Assembly (NCBI GenBank): GCA_934621605.1
Contig: CAKTUZ010000026.1
Coordinates: 1 to 36,333 of the forward strand
Direction: 5' to 3'
Length of the DNA stretch: 36,333 nt
DNA from: an uncultured bacterium
GTDB taxonomy: Bacteria > Vulcanimicrobiota > Xenobia > Xenobiales > Xenobiaceae
Within the stretch, counting starts at the first letter, position 1. Every line of letters begins with the position of its first letter. The notes beneath the pieces are model-generated. The model had not been told where the DNA came from, ran no database searches, and worked only from the letters and a program-made list of their open reading frames with translations. Positions 7,213 to 15,294 of this stretch are shown piece after piece. The position numbers were made by a program, and so were the translations under genes.

Positions 7213-7584
7213 ATGGATAAGTCCGCTTTGATCGATGCTATTTGCAACCTCACTCTTCTTGAGGCCGCCGAAATTGTTAAAGAGTTGGAAGAGCGCCTTG
7301 GCGTATCCGCCGCTGCTCCCGTTGCCGTAGCCGCCGCTCCCGCCGCTGCCGCCGCCGCTCCCGCTGAAGAGAAGACCTCTTTCGACGTAGAGCTCACCGC
7401 TGTCGGTTCCGAGAAGATTAAGGTCATCAAAGTCGTACGCGAAGTTGCCGGTTTGGGTCTCAAAGAGTCCAAGGACCTCGTAGAGGGCGCCCCCCAGATG
7501 ATCAAAGAGGGTCTCTCCAAGGCCGACGCCGAAGCTATCAAAGCTAAGTTCGCTGAAGTTGGCGCCACCGTCACCCTCAAGTAA
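7213..7584 (+). CDS. rplL: 50S ribosomal protein L7/L12 (bL12)
   Basis: 123 aa, normal length. The N-terminal dimerisation helix pair (residues about 1-35), an Ala/Pro-rich hinge (about 38-58) and the C-terminal domain that contacts elongation factors are all visible. The C-terminal domain includes KIKVIKVVREVAGLGLKES, then DLVEGAP and the final EVGATVTLK. Its codons are biased toward C-ending forms, as expected for a highly expressed gene. The ribosome site GGAGG lies at 7201-7205. rpoB does not follow; the operon ends at a terminator. Confidence 0.98.
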   Translation: MDKSALIDAICNLTLLEAAEIVKELEERLGVSAAAPVAVAAAPAAAAAAPAEEKTSFDVELTAVGSEKIKVIKVVREVAGLGLKESKDLVEGAPQMIKEGLSKADAEAIKAKFAEVGATVTLK

Positions 7585-7611
7585 GTTTAGAATATAGGCT
7601 TAAGTGATGAA

Positions 7612-7648
7612 AGATAGCGACTGGGTTCGTCCGGTCGCTATTGTTTTA
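7612..7648 (+). terminator. Terminator of rplJL
   Basis: ATAGCGAC (7614-7621) pairs with GTCGCTAT (7634-7641) around a 12-nt loop and is followed by TTGTTTT. Confidence 0.85.
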
Positions 7649-7686
7649 TGACCAAGTATGGCTCCCCCGCTTAAACAGAGGAACGT

Positions 7687-8130
7687 ATGCCGAAGGTTCG
7701 CATTAGAGTAGCTGTTATAATCCGTAAGGACAATCAAGTTCTGTTGGTTGAACACCAGAAAGACGGTCAAAAATATTGGCTTCTGCCCGGCGGAGGCGTT
7801 GAATTTGGTGAATCTTTGGCTGAATGTGCCGTACGTGAGCTCAAAGAAGAGACCAATTTAGACATAGAGGTCGGATCTTTGGCATTTGTAGCCGATTCTA
7901 TAGCTCCGGACAGTTCACGTCATGTTGTGCATGTGGTTTTTTATGCTCAAGAACTTGGCGGTCGGCTGCAAGTAGGCCAGGAAGAGCGTCTATATACAGC
8001 CCAATATGTAAATATAGACGATTTATGCAATCTGGTTATCTATCCGCCCATAGCTAATGATATAGTTAAAGCAATAAAAGACAGAAAGACTTACCGTCCT
8101 TCTTATTTGGGCTCAATGTGGATTGATTAA
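7687..8130 (+). CDS. Nudix hydrolase
   Basis: 147 aa cytoplasmic pyrophosphohydrolase acting on nucleoside diphosphates linked to another moiety. The Nudix box spans residues 36-58: G36, E42, then REL-K-EE at 50-55 that holds the metal-binding glutamates. The usual glycine near the end of the box is Asn57, a tolerated but uncommon change. The N-terminal strands (VRIRVAVIIRKDNQVLLVE) are typical. The substrate cannot be told; the form resembles MutT/ADP-ribose-type small Nudix proteins. ATG 7687 has AGAGGA upstream. trxA starts 41 nt after its stop, so the two are probably co-transcribed, perhaps as an oxidative-damage pair. Confidence 0.93.
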   Translation: MPKVRIRVAVIIRKDNQVLLVEHQKDGQKYWLLPGGGVEFGESLAECAVRELKEETNLDIEVGSLAFVADSIAPDSSRHVVHVVFYAQELGGRLQVGQEERLYTAQYVNIDDLCNLVIYPPIANDIVKAIKDRKTYRPSYLGSMWID

Positions 8131-8171
8131 TTTCATTTTCCCCTAAAATTCATAAAGGAACTGACTATTTT

Positions 8172-8489
8172 ATGCAAATTATCAATGACAATAGTTTTAA
8201 AAGTGAGGTTCTGGAGTCTGAGCAGCCTGTAGTGCTCGACTTTTTCGCCGAATGGTGCGGCCCGTGCCAAATGCTTCTTCCTGTAATCGAAGAGATGGCA
8301 GCAGCTTACGAGGGCCAAGTAAAGTTCGTCAAAATCGATACTGACGAAAGTCCCAATGTAGCTAGAAAATACGAAGTAAAGAGCATCCCTACCCTTTTAG
8401 TCTTTAAAGACGGACAGCCTGTAGCCAGAGGCGTAGGTTATATGGACAAAGATCGTCTCCAAGACTTTATCGAGCAGAACGCTCTCTAA
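8172..8489 (+). CDS. trxA: Thioredoxin
   Basis: 105 aa, the usual size for thioredoxin 1. The active site WCGPC is at residues 28-32 after VVLDFFAE, and the cis-proline loop is SIPT. It reduces protein disulfides in the cytoplasm using thioredoxin reductase, which is not in this window. The ribosome site AAAGGA lies at 8154-8159. It follows the Nudix gene closely and ends at a terminator. Confidence 0.97.
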   Translation: MQIINDNSFKSEVLESEQPVVLDFFAEWCGPCQMLLPVIEEMAAAYEGQVKFVKIDTDESPNVARKYEVKSIPTLLVFKDGQPVARGVGYMDKDRLQDFIEQNAL

Positions 8490-8520
8490 TTATTTAATTT
8501 TATCATTAAGTATTTGAGTA

Positions 8521-8574
8521 AAAAGGCCGTATGCCATCGGAAGAGATATTTTTCCGTATTTACGGCTTTTTTTG
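8521..8574 (+). terminator. Terminator after trxA
   Basis: AAAGGCCGTA and TACGGCTTTT form a 10-bp stem (one G-U), with an inner CGGAA/TTCCG hairpin, followed by seven T. Confidence 0.8.
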
Positions 8575-8603
8575 TTGCATAAAGTTCTTATAACTGCTAT
8601 CAT
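8575..8603 (+). promoter_or_regulatory. Strong sigma-70-type promoter for the structured RNA
   Basis: TTGCAT (8575-8580), exactly 17 bases, TATCAT (8598-8603). No coding frame follows, which marks a non-coding transcript starting near 8610. Confidence 0.75.
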
Positions 8604-8610
8604 GCGCACA

Positions 8611-8846
8611 TAGAGAAACGCCCTGCGTATCTTTTAGCTGCACGAGATTAGTAGTTGAGCCGATATGTACTAATGGGGAGCATTACTCCGCATTTAGAGT
8701 AGAGTTATGGGTCTTTATTTTGAGAATTTTATCTCAAGTTGAACAGATTCAGAGTCCTCGACGATGCCGGGCCAGAGGAGCACCCACCTGCTAAGGCAGG
8801 TTCGAGTACCTCTCGTGTTAGTGTTTCTCTCGTAGGGCATTTTTTC
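8611..8846 (+). ncRNA. Structured non-coding RNA, possibly 6S RNA
   Basis: About 235 nt between a good promoter and a closing stem plus T run. The ends pair: 8620-8627 (GCCCTGCG) with 8831-8838 (CGTAGGGC). Inside follow a symmetric 13/13 loop, then CACGAGA (8641-8647) with TCTCGTG (8811-8817), then TTGAGCC (8655-8661) with GGTTCGA (8799-8805). The apical part has local hairpins at about 8673-8695 and 8720-8736. A rod with a central loop, the string GAGCCGATAT (also in E. coli 6S RNA) and a small hairpin on the 3' side (8788-8800) suggest 6S RNA, which binds RNA polymerase. tmRNA, SRP and RNase P signatures are absent. An alternative end pairing (8612-8619 with 8823-8830) also exists. That an RNA gene is present is fairly sure; its family is not. 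Confidence 0.6.
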
Positions 8847-8876
8847 TATATTAAATCATTTTTTCTGTCAAATTCG

Positions 8877-8935
8877 CTGCCGTAGAGCAGTTTTTTTTTG
8901 CGCTTAGCTGCTCACTATCGACTGAGGCTAAGCTT
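8877..8935. terminator. Terminators between the RNA gene and the envelope operon
   Basis: CTGC (8877-8880) and GCAG (8887-8890) followed by nine T form a weak plus-strand terminator. An inverted repeat, GCTTAGC and GCTAAGC with inner CTCA/TGAG (about 8902-8933), overlaps the stop codon of the minus-strand gene and probably ends that operon. Confidence 0.5.
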
Positions 8936-9455
8936 TCTGCTTTTTTTGACGTCTTTCATAAACCCAAGCGGCCGTCCAGTGGATGCAAAATATTTGCACC
9001 CCTAACAATATGGCCTGCTCTGGCATAGTAAAAGCAGCTACCAAACCATCGCCACCTAAACGCACCGGATTTAAGCCGGAAAATAAACCCAAAATAGGCA
9101 AAATACCAGCCCACTTCGGTTCACAGTCTAAAAGACGAGCCAACAACCAACCCAAGCAAGGGTAAGCAATAACGCTGCTGACCAGAGCTAAGTAAAACCA
9201 ATGCATATGCGGAGCAATTAAGTTAAGAATATCGATAAAAAGCTGATCACCTGTAATACCGGAACTCAAAATCTTAGCATATTGGGCAGCCAAACCTTTA
9301 TTCATATATACCAAATACTGGGCATCAATACCGCCCAAAAAGGCCCAAAGTAGGTAGACGCTAAAGATCATAATCAATCCTACCTGAGCATAAGCGGCCA
9401 AACGCCCTATAAAGCCCGAAGTTTTACTTCTGTTTTGGTTTTCTTCGCTACTCAT
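8928..9455 (-). CDS. Small integral membrane protein of the csaB operon
   Basis: 175 aa, family not recognised. A polar N-terminus (1-16) is followed by hydrophobic segments at about 20-42, 82-108, 117-135 and 142-165, and a basic tail (RRQKKQK), so three or four membrane helices with the tail probably cytoplasmic. The start ATG overlaps the stop of csaB by four bases (ATGA), indicating translational coupling. As the last gene of the envelope operon it probably serves polysaccharide export, modification or anchoring, but no motif shows a specific role. Confidence 0.75.
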   Translation of the reverse strand: MSSEENQNRSKTSGFIGRLAAYAQVGLIMIFSVYLLWAFLGGIDAQYLVYMNKGLAAQYAKILSSGITGDQLFIDILNLIAPHMHWFYLALVSSVIAYPCLGWLLARLLDCEPKWAGILPILGLFSGLNPVRLGGDGLVAAFTMPEQAILLGVQIFCIHWTAAWVYERRQKKQKA

Positions 9456-10543
9456 ATCATCTCCAAGGCAATATTAAAAGCCTGCAAAGCTTTCTGACGC
9501 AGAGCTGTACCATTTTGGCCGATCTTCTCCCCCAACTGCTTTCTCTGCAGCCAAGTTTCAGCCAATTTAGAACTAAGCTCTTCAGCACTTAATTTTTCCA
9601 ACGGTACACAAGGAGCCTCGCACAATTGACAGATACGGCTAACTTTAGGATCGTAAGCTATACCCAACGTGGGCTTAGCCGAAGCAGCGGCCAAAATAAC
9701 GGCATGTAAGCGCATAGCTGCTACCATCTCGATAGGCTTAGCAGCTAACAGAGACACTATTTCAGAAGCATCCAGTTTAGGAGCCATAGTACAAGGATAC
9801 TTTATTAAAGAAGTAAAGCGCCGAGAAATGCCCTCATCATACCAATATTGTAAGGGCAACACCAATAAATGAGGCCTTTCTTGTTCTGTAAAAGCAGAGA
9901 GCCATTTATTAAAAGCTTCCGCCTTAGAGGCCAAATCCAAATCGAACCAAGAACGCAAAGCCACTACAACCACAGGGGCTTTAACCGAAGCTAAACCGCA
10001 TTTCTCTACCATTTCCTGTGTCTTTTGTTCACTTTCAGCTTGCAAAAGAAAAGCCGGATCGGCAGTCAGGACAGTTTCAACTTCGGGAGCGAATTTTTTA
10101 AACTCTTGCAATGACTCTTCATCACGAAAAGAAGCCTTGGTAGCAAAAGGCAAAAGCTGCTTGGCCAGCAACCTACCCAAATCGGTGCGAATGGGGCCAA
10201 ATCCCTGGCTAAAGATAAAGCTAGGCTTATTGAGAATAGCGGCTAAAGTTAAGATAGCACCATAATACATTACACTACCTACTCCAGTTGAATCCTGGAA
10301 AAGACCGCCCCCACCGGAAATAAGCAAATCGCATTCCGAAACGGCCTTGTAAACTTGCCAGATAGATTTGCGCTTATAGGCTTTTAAGTGCAACTCTTCA
10401 GCTCTAGCTTTATTATCAATTAAAGCGCTGAGCTCCACCTCCGGATCAAGCTTACGCAGCTGAGTACACTCAGCTTGCAAAATAGCTTCATCACCCACAT
10501 TATCGAAACCAAAATAGCCGGAAAGTAAGATACGCTTGCCCAT
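9452..10543 (-). CDS. csaB: Polysaccharide pyruvyl transferase CsaB
   Basis: 363 aa cytoplasmic enzyme that adds a ketal pyruvate to cell-wall polysaccharide from phosphoenolpyruvate. In Bacillus the product is the ligand for SLH-domain surface proteins. The family pattern is clear: start GYFGFDNVGDEAI (near residue 9), LLISGGGGLFQDSTG (near 75), FIFSQGFGPI, and the late MRLHAVILAA followed by PTLGIAYDPKV. Two bases separate it from the stop of the upstream DUF5693 gene, and it overlaps the downstream membrane-protein gene. The operon suggests a pyruvylated surface polymer and SLH-type anchoring, although no SLH protein is seen in the window. Confidence 0.93.
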   Translation of the reverse strand: MGKRILLSGYFGFDNVGDEAILQAECTQLRKLDPEVELSALIDNKARAEELHLKAYKRKSIWQVYKAVSECDLLISGGGGLFQDSTGVGSVMYYGAILTLAAILNKPSFIFSQGFGPIRTDLGRLLAKQLLPFATKASFRDEESLQEFKKFAPEVETVLTADPAFLLQAESEQKTQEMVEKCGLASVKAPVVVVALRSWFDLDLASKAEAFNKWLSAFTEQERPHLLVLPLQYWYDEGISRRFTSLIKYPCTMAPKLDASEIVSLLAAKPIEMVAAMRLHAVILAAASAKPTLGIAYDPKVSRICQLCEAPCVPLEKLSAEELSSKLAETWLQRKQLGEKIGQNGTALRQKALQAFNIALEMI

Positions 10544-10545
10544 TT

Positions 10546-12696
10546 TTATTTAGCCTCGTTTTCTTTAGGCCTAAGCTCCGCTAGCTCATCTTTATCAGAA
10601 AGCACAATTTCTGAAGTTACGCTCGATAAAAGCTGATCTTTATCGGACTGCACCAATAGCTTAGTATAAGGAACGAGTAAGTTCTTTAAGCTGTAGCAAA
10701 CAAAGGCAAGTGTTATGCCTATAATGCAACCCAGAACGACGCCATTGGTAGTACGCTGCAAGGAAACTAAAATAGGAGTATGGATATGACCGTAAGTATC
10801 GGAAAGAGAAGCCATGCCGACAGCACCAGCCAAAACGGCCAAAGGTACACAACTACGCCAACGCAAAAAGACCAAAGTAGGCAACAATACTAAAGCAGGA
10901 TTACCCAAAATAAACTCTTTGAAGCGCGGCCGTACCCCCAAAGTACCGTCCAACCAACGTCTGAAAGCGCGTTCCGATTCACTGACAACCAAATCACCAC
11001 CGCTGTTACCAGTGCGAATTAAGTAGAAAGCGGCCACTACGGCAAAAACAAAGAAAAGTACTACATGCCATAATTTTACTTCCGATTCCAAAAACTTAAT
11101 TAAACTATCTAGACCTCCGCTGCGACCTTGCTGTACCAACCAAATAACAAAAATAACTAGAGGAACCAGCAAACTGTGCAATTTTACACCGCGGAAAACG
11201 TCTAAACTGAGCATATAATTTAGGTCGCTCAACAAAGCACCGGCCAACAAACCGCCATACAAAGTTAAACTTACCGAAACTGCCATAACCACTAAGCCAT
11301 CGCCAATAGCCTTCCAAATGGTATTACGCTCTTCGGCCTGCTCCCAAAAAGGAGTTAAGATTACATAAGCCAAAATCGGCATAATAGTAACTGCCGACAG
11401 GGCCAGTAAAATACGCACCCAATGGCATCCCAGACCGCTTATGCAACTTACGGCCGTAAGACCTACAACTAAAAGCAACAAAATAGCTGCATTGCCGTAG
11501 CTACAAAAGCGTTGACAGAAACTATTTTCTCGACAAAGTAAAGTGAGTAGCAAAATAAAGCACAAAGCTATACTGGCGCTAATAACTGTAATTGCCAAAC
11601 TCCACCAACTAAAACCGGTCTTAGCCAGATTGTCAGCAGCACTGTAAGTACCAGCCTGATCTTTAAATAAAGGAGCCAAACTCTTTTGAATACCGCTCAT
11701 AAAGGCGGAATTTACTTCCTCCAAGGAAAGTTTTTCTACACCGTCGAGATAAGGGCGACAGTAAATTAAGCGAATACCGCGCTCCCTGACGCCCAAGCTA
11801 TACATAGAAATAATAGTATCAGGATCTAGTTTAGCTTGATGAGAAGTGGCAACAGCCATCACTCTAACCACACGATCGGGACACTGTTTAGCTAAAGTGA
11901 CAATACCCTTTTGCTGCACTTTGGGAGCCAACTCTATAACGCCAAGCTTCAAATTAGTCTGTTGCAAAAGCTGGGCAGTTATATCCAAATTCTTGGGATA
12001 ACCGTACACTTCATTGCGCAAGCCACCAAAAATTAAGCCCTCAATTTGACCTTGCTCAGCCAACTGACCGTAAACTTTAAAAATACTTTTCAAATTGGCT
12101 TCATCAAGTTTGGGACTGTTCCAAGGGCGCAACCAAACTTTAAAACCATATTTGTTATGCAATTCCTTCACAATATCGTAAGGAATGCCCAATCCTAGAG
12201 TAGGCAAATCGCGAATATCACAGGCCAGCTCCACCACTTTGCCTTTATTGTCCGGAACTAGACGCACCCTGTCAGCGCCTAAACTGTAGGCGGCGCCTTG
12301 CTTAATTTTTATAGCGGCATCGTTATCTCTGGCTACATAATAAGCACACATAGGATCGAGCTTAATGCGACTGTCTACTCTTTTTTGCGACTGCAAATCA
12401 GTCATTTCAAAATAGTTGGCAGCTCTGGCCAGACCACGCAAAGCCAAAGAATCGCGATTATTCTCTTCTACTGCCACAGCTGTAACGCCACTGGCTTTGC
12501 ACCAGGCCAATACCGTATCCAACGAAGTGCCGCTGCGCCTGGCGTAATCATTAAGTGCTGCATAGTCGAAAAGAACTTCGGCTGAATTATTGCGCTGCTC
12601 GCTGCCAACTCTGCTCACAATAAGAGGCAGAGCAGCCAGCAATCCTAAAACAACAATTAAAACTAAGAAAAGACCAAAAGATGTATTTTTGTTCAT
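10546..12696 (-). CDS. DUF5693-type multi-pass membrane protein
   Basis: 716 aa. An N-terminal membrane segment (residues about 7-27) is followed by an exported region of about 350 aa with alternating helix and strand segments (GTSLDTVLAWCKASGVTAVAVEE; LPTLGLGIP; GLIFGGLRNEVYGYPK) that looks like a TIM-barrel-type domain, then about eight to ten membrane helices from 370 to 680. This matches the DUF5693 family, which in several Firmicutes stands next to csaB. The biochemical role is unknown. ATG 12696 overlaps the stop of the upstream gene (ATGA), which decides the start against an in-frame codon six residues earlier. csaB follows after two bases, so the proteins probably act in one envelope-polymer pathway. 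Confidence 0.82.
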   Translation of the reverse strand: MNKNTSFGLFLVLIVVLGLLAALPLIVSRVGSEQRNNSAEVLFDYAALNDYARRSGTSLDTVLAWCKASGVTAVAVEENNRDSLALRGLARAANYFEMTDLQSQKRVDSRIKLDPMCAYYVARDNDAAIKIKQGAAYSLGADRVRLVPDNKGKVVELACDIRDLPTLGLGIPYDIVKELHNKYGFKVWLRPWNSPKLDEANLKSIFKVYGQLAEQGQIEGLIFGGLRNEVYGYPKNLDITAQLLQQTNLKLGVIELAPKVQQKGIVTLAKQCPDRVVRVMAVATSHQAKLDPDTIISMYSLGVRERGIRLIYCRPYLDGVEKLSLEEVNSAFMSGIQKSLAPLFKDQAGTYSAADNLAKTGFSWWSLAITVISASIALCFILLLTLLCRENSFCQRFCSYGNAAILLLLVVGLTAVSCISGLGCHWVRILLALSAVTIMPILAYVILTPFWEQAEERNTIWKAIGDGLVVMAVSVSLTLYGGLLAGALLSDLNYMLSLDVFRGVKLHSLLVPLVIFVIWLVQQGRSGGLDSLIKFLESEVKLWHVVLFFVFAVVAAFYLIRTGNSGGDLVVSESERAFRRWLDGTLGVRPRFKEFILGNPALVLLPTLVFLRWRSCVPLAVLAGAVGMASLSDTYGHIHTPILVSLQRTTNGVVLGCIIGITLAFVCYSLKNLLVPYTKLLVQSDKDQLLSSVTSEIVLSDKDELAELRPKENEAK

Positions 12697-14051
12697 GGCT
12701 TGCTCTTCAAACAATCTAAAGCTGCCTGCCGGGCCAAGTGTCTAGCCTCAGCTTCGATATATTCTCTGTACTCGCTGCTTACTTGGCGTTCACCTTGCTG
12801 ATAGAAGTGTTGACTAAGCTTACCTACTGTATAAGTGCCGCTCCAAGCCACCACAGCTTTGGCCAAGGCTCCCAAAGCCGGAAAGAAGCCAACCGCTTCC
12901 CGAGCTAAAATACGCCATCCCCAAGCTCCTCCCACTACCGGCAGCAATTCGCCGATACGAGCAAAGAAATCGATAGGACGACCATAAATAGCGCCGATAA
13001 GCAAAGCTAAATGAAGCTGTTTAGCAGTAATATAAATAGTTTCGCCGGACACAGCAAATAGCCCCAGAAGTCCTCCCACTAAGGGCAACGAAGTAGTTAG
13101 ACCGGAAGCGGCGGCAGCAACCGCCGAATCCTTGGCGGCATTCATTATAAGCTTAGAAATGATATTTTCCCGCAATAAACTGTAATCGCGAGCCAAAGTG
13201 TAGACCCGTCCGCCCAATCCTTCGCTTACGCATTCATAGAAACTAACTCCCCACCCATCGCCTCTCAGTGCCATAACTGAAGGCAAAGTAGAATCAAAAC
13301 GCGGCATCAACTCCACTATATCGATATTTACAGGCGAAACTATGTAAGCTGCTAAGGGATCACTGCTCTTCCAGTCGGGCCCCAAACGCGGCTCTGACTC
13401 AGGTTCAGGCCAAGCGGATAGCAGATGGGCTGCCCAATCGTCCTTTTCCGCCCCCGAGCCAGACGCCTCAGTAGTCGGCTGCTCAGACTTAAGCTCAACA
13501 GAAACTGGTTGTTCGGCGGCCAACCAAGCAGGCCTGGCATTTTTAGCTTCCAACGGTAGTTCTGTCTGTTCTTCTTTAACCTTGGCCAGAACTTTGGCGG
13601 CTAAATATTCTGCTTCAGCGTCGCTGACAAAATTAGGCACAGACTTAACTTTGTCAAGCGCGGGACTCATTATAGAATCCCATAAGAATCCACCTGAGTT
13701 ATTGGTTAAAAATAATAATTTAGCTTGAGCGGGAAAACATTCGCGGCAAAAACGCAAATAATCCGGACTCGGTACCGCCTCGCCCAAATGAATAATAGCC
13801 GTATCGATATTTTTATATAGTTCGGCAACAAAATTGCGACGATCTGGCAAAGGCAAACAGTGAACCTGTGAACAGGAAGCGACATTATGTAAGTTGACCA
13901 CAGGCTCCCCCAATAGCTCCAACATTACAGAAACATTTTCTTTGCTGCCAATTAAAGCCAAATTGCAACCGACGCCAAAATTTTCTCGCAATCCTTCAGT
14001 AGAATAATTCAAAGAGAAAATTTGATACAATATATTTAATGCAGAAGCCAT
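12693..14051 (-). CDS. DUF697/YcjF-like membrane-associated protein, first gene of the csaB operon
   Basis: 452 aa. Residues about 25-170 form a soluble part that may be a degenerate GTPase-like fold (LALIGSKENVSVMLELLG at the start, LLFLTNNSGG later), but no P-loop GxxxxGKS is present. An acidic, Pro-rich linker (about 175-255) follows. The C-terminal part (about 290-415) has repeated hydrophobic stretches such as SGLTTSLPLVGGLLGLFAVS and a final AVVAWSGTYTVGKLSQHF, like DUF697/YcjF domains of dynamin-like GTPase partners. ATG 14051 with CGAGG upstream is preferred over a TTG at 14069. It overlaps the DUF5693 gene. The family call is tentative. Confidence 0.65.
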   Translation of the reverse strand: MASALNILYQIFSLNYSTEGLRENFGVGCNLALIGSKENVSVMLELLGEPVVNLHNVASCSQVHCLPLPDRRNFVAELYKNIDTAIIHLGEAVPSPDYLRFCRECFPAQAKLLFLTNNSGGFLWDSIMSPALDKVKSVPNFVSDAEAEYLAAKVLAKVKEEQTELPLEAKNARPAWLAAEQPVSVELKSEQPTTEASGSGAEKDDWAAHLLSAWPEPESEPRLGPDWKSSDPLAAYIVSPVNIDIVELMPRFDSTLPSVMALRGDGWGVSFYECVSEGLGGRVYTLARDYSLLRENIISKLIMNAAKDSAVAAAASGLTTSLPLVGGLLGLFAVSGETIYITAKQLHLALLIGAIYGRPIDFFARIGELLPVVGGAWGWRILAREAVGFFPALGALAKAVVAWSGTYTVGKLSQHFYQQGERQVSSEYREYIEAEARHLARQAALDCLKSKP

Positions 14052-14227
14052 GCCAAACCTCGAGGCCAAAACTAAGCCAGCTTAAATTTCCTCTGAACCC
14101 GGCGGATCCTGCCAAACAAGCGCGAAAACAAAAGACTCATTTGATTGAAAAAAATATCCTTTTGCCAGGAAAAGCCCGATATTCTCGAAAAGCTAGTTTG
14201 GTAAAGTTTTCAGGAGAGTATAATTTT

Positions 14228-14770
14228 ATGAATAATCAACTGGCAAAATCTTTAAGTTTACTGCTGGGCTTAGCCATTATAGGCGGAGCAGTTTTTAGTG
14301 CGGAAAATACTTACGCCAACGAAAACATAACTGATACTCAAGTTTTGGCCCAGCTTCCCAGTCCGGTACGCCGAGTCAATAATGCCAAGGCTTTCACAGA
14401 AGAATGCAAAATTAAGCTTTCCCCTATTTCCGGATGCCAAGTAGTGCAATATATTATCGTCAACAGCTGTATTTGCGAGATTATTTCCAACTATAAAGGT
14501 ATGGAAATAAACTACCGAGCCACCAAACATCCCCACGAATCTTTAGTAGACAGTAAACGTATGAAACAGACTGTTACTAAGCCTAAAAGTTTTTCTATGC
14601 AAACTTCCAAAGGTACCAAAATTAACGGCCTAATTTCCGAATATACTTGCGGCGCCAAGGCAGCCAGCTGGGAAAGTAATAAAACCCGCTACGTATTGCT
14701 CACTTGGTCAAAAATTAACGACAACGATTTGATCCTTTTAGCCAGAAGGGCAGCTAAAGCCGATTTATAA
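14228..14770 (+). CDS. Small secreted cysteine-containing protein, unknown function
   Basis: 180 aa with a Sec signal peptide (hydrophobic 8-25, likely cut after TYA at residue 30). The mature part has five cysteines (EECKIK, GCQV, SCICE, YTCG), so disulfides are possible outside the cytoplasm. The second half has strands and a closing helix (NDNDLILLARRAAKADL), loosely like one half of the secreted protein at 2866-3870, but no family is recognised. The frame is open farther upstream, yet ATG 14228 has CAGGAGAG before it and starts the signal peptide. The gene is divergent from the csaB operon and ends at a terminator. Confidence 0.7.
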   Translation: MNNQLAKSLSLLLGLAIIGGAVFSAENTYANENITDTQVLAQLPSPVRRVNNAKAFTEECKIKLSPISGCQVVQYIIVNSCICEIISNYKGMEINYRATKHPHESLVDSKRMKQTVTKPKSFSMQTSKGTKINGLISEYTCGAKAASWESNKTRYVLLTWSKINDNDLILLARRAAKADL

Positions 14771-14792
14771 ATTCGCCCAACAAAAAACACAG

Positions 14793-14836
14793 AGCCGCTA
14801 CCACTATCACTAAAAACAGAGAGAGCGGCTTTTTTG
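14793..14836 (+). terminator. Terminator of the small secreted protein gene
   Basis: AGCCGCT (14793-14799) and AGCGGCT (14824-14830) with a T run. Confidence 0.8.
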
Positions 14837-14860
14837 TATGGTTTAACCTTCGATAATGAT

Positions 14861-14896
14861 ATAAAAAAAATCCCGCTTCCCTGCGAAGCGAGATTA
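14861..14896 (-). terminator. Terminator of the tRNA operon
   Basis: On the minus strand AATCTCGCTTC and GGAAGCGGGATT enclose a short loop and run into seven T. Confidence 0.85.
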
Positions 14897-14906
14897 TTTC
14901 AAGGAA

Positions 14907-14983
<77 letters not shown>

Positions 14984-14992
14984 ATGTTCCTT

Positions 14993-15066
14993 TGGAGGCG
15001 TCGAGCAGAATTGAACTGCTGTGAGAGGTTTTGCAGACCTCCGCCTAGCCACTCGGCCACAACGCC
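14993..15066 (-). tRNA. tRNA-Cys (anticodon GCA)
   Basis: Acceptor GGCGTTG pairs with CGACGCC. The anticodon stem GAGGT/ACCTC encloses CTGCAAA, giving GCA. Discriminator T, CCA encoded. Middle of the three-tRNA unit. Confidence 0.96.
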
Positions 15067-15081
15067 ATCTACTTTTTTATC

Positions 15082-15156
15082 TGGAGCGAGAGACGAGATT
15101 CGAACTCGCGACCATCGGCTTGGGAAGCCGATGCTCTACCACTGAGCCACTCTCGC
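15082..15156 (-). tRNA. tRNA-Gly (anticodon CCC)
   Basis: Acceptor GCGAGAG pairs with CTCTCGC. The anticodon stem TCGGC/GCCGA encloses TTCCCAA, giving CCC. T loop TTCGAAT, discriminator T, CCA encoded. First gene of the tRNA unit. Confidence 0.96.
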
Positions 15157-15212
15157 GAACTGCCGAGAACCCATTCTCGTTTTGTCGTTAGCCTCTGCTC
15201 TCGACGAGTGAG

Positions 15213-15241
15213 AGTATAGCAGGATGAGTAGCATTTGGCAA
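15213..15241 (-). promoter_or_regulatory. Promoter of the Gly-Cys-Val tRNA operon
   Basis: On the minus strand TTGCCA (15236-15241), 17 bases, TATACT (15213-15218). It uses the same TTGCCA -35 as the tRNA-Thr promoter. Confidence 0.8.
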
Positions 15242-15280
15242 GGGGTTCTGCAAAAAAAATCATCTTTTTTGCGTCCCCCC
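15241..15280 (-). terminator. Terminator of the kinase-rpe-lipoprotein operon
   Basis: On the minus strand GCAAAAAA and TTTTTTTTGC form the stem, with outer GGGG/CCCC pairs. It ends the lipoprotein transcript just before the tRNA promoter and touches its -35. Confidence 0.65.
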
Positions 15281-15294
15281 AACTAAAGCCAAAT

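Noticed and set aside
8611..8846. The structured RNA as tmRNA, SRP RNA or RNase P RNA
   Set aside because: No tRNA-like end with CCA and no tag reading frame, no SRP GGAA tetraloop core, and no RNase P conserved blocks. A GGTTCGAG string resembles a T loop but has no 5-bp arm.
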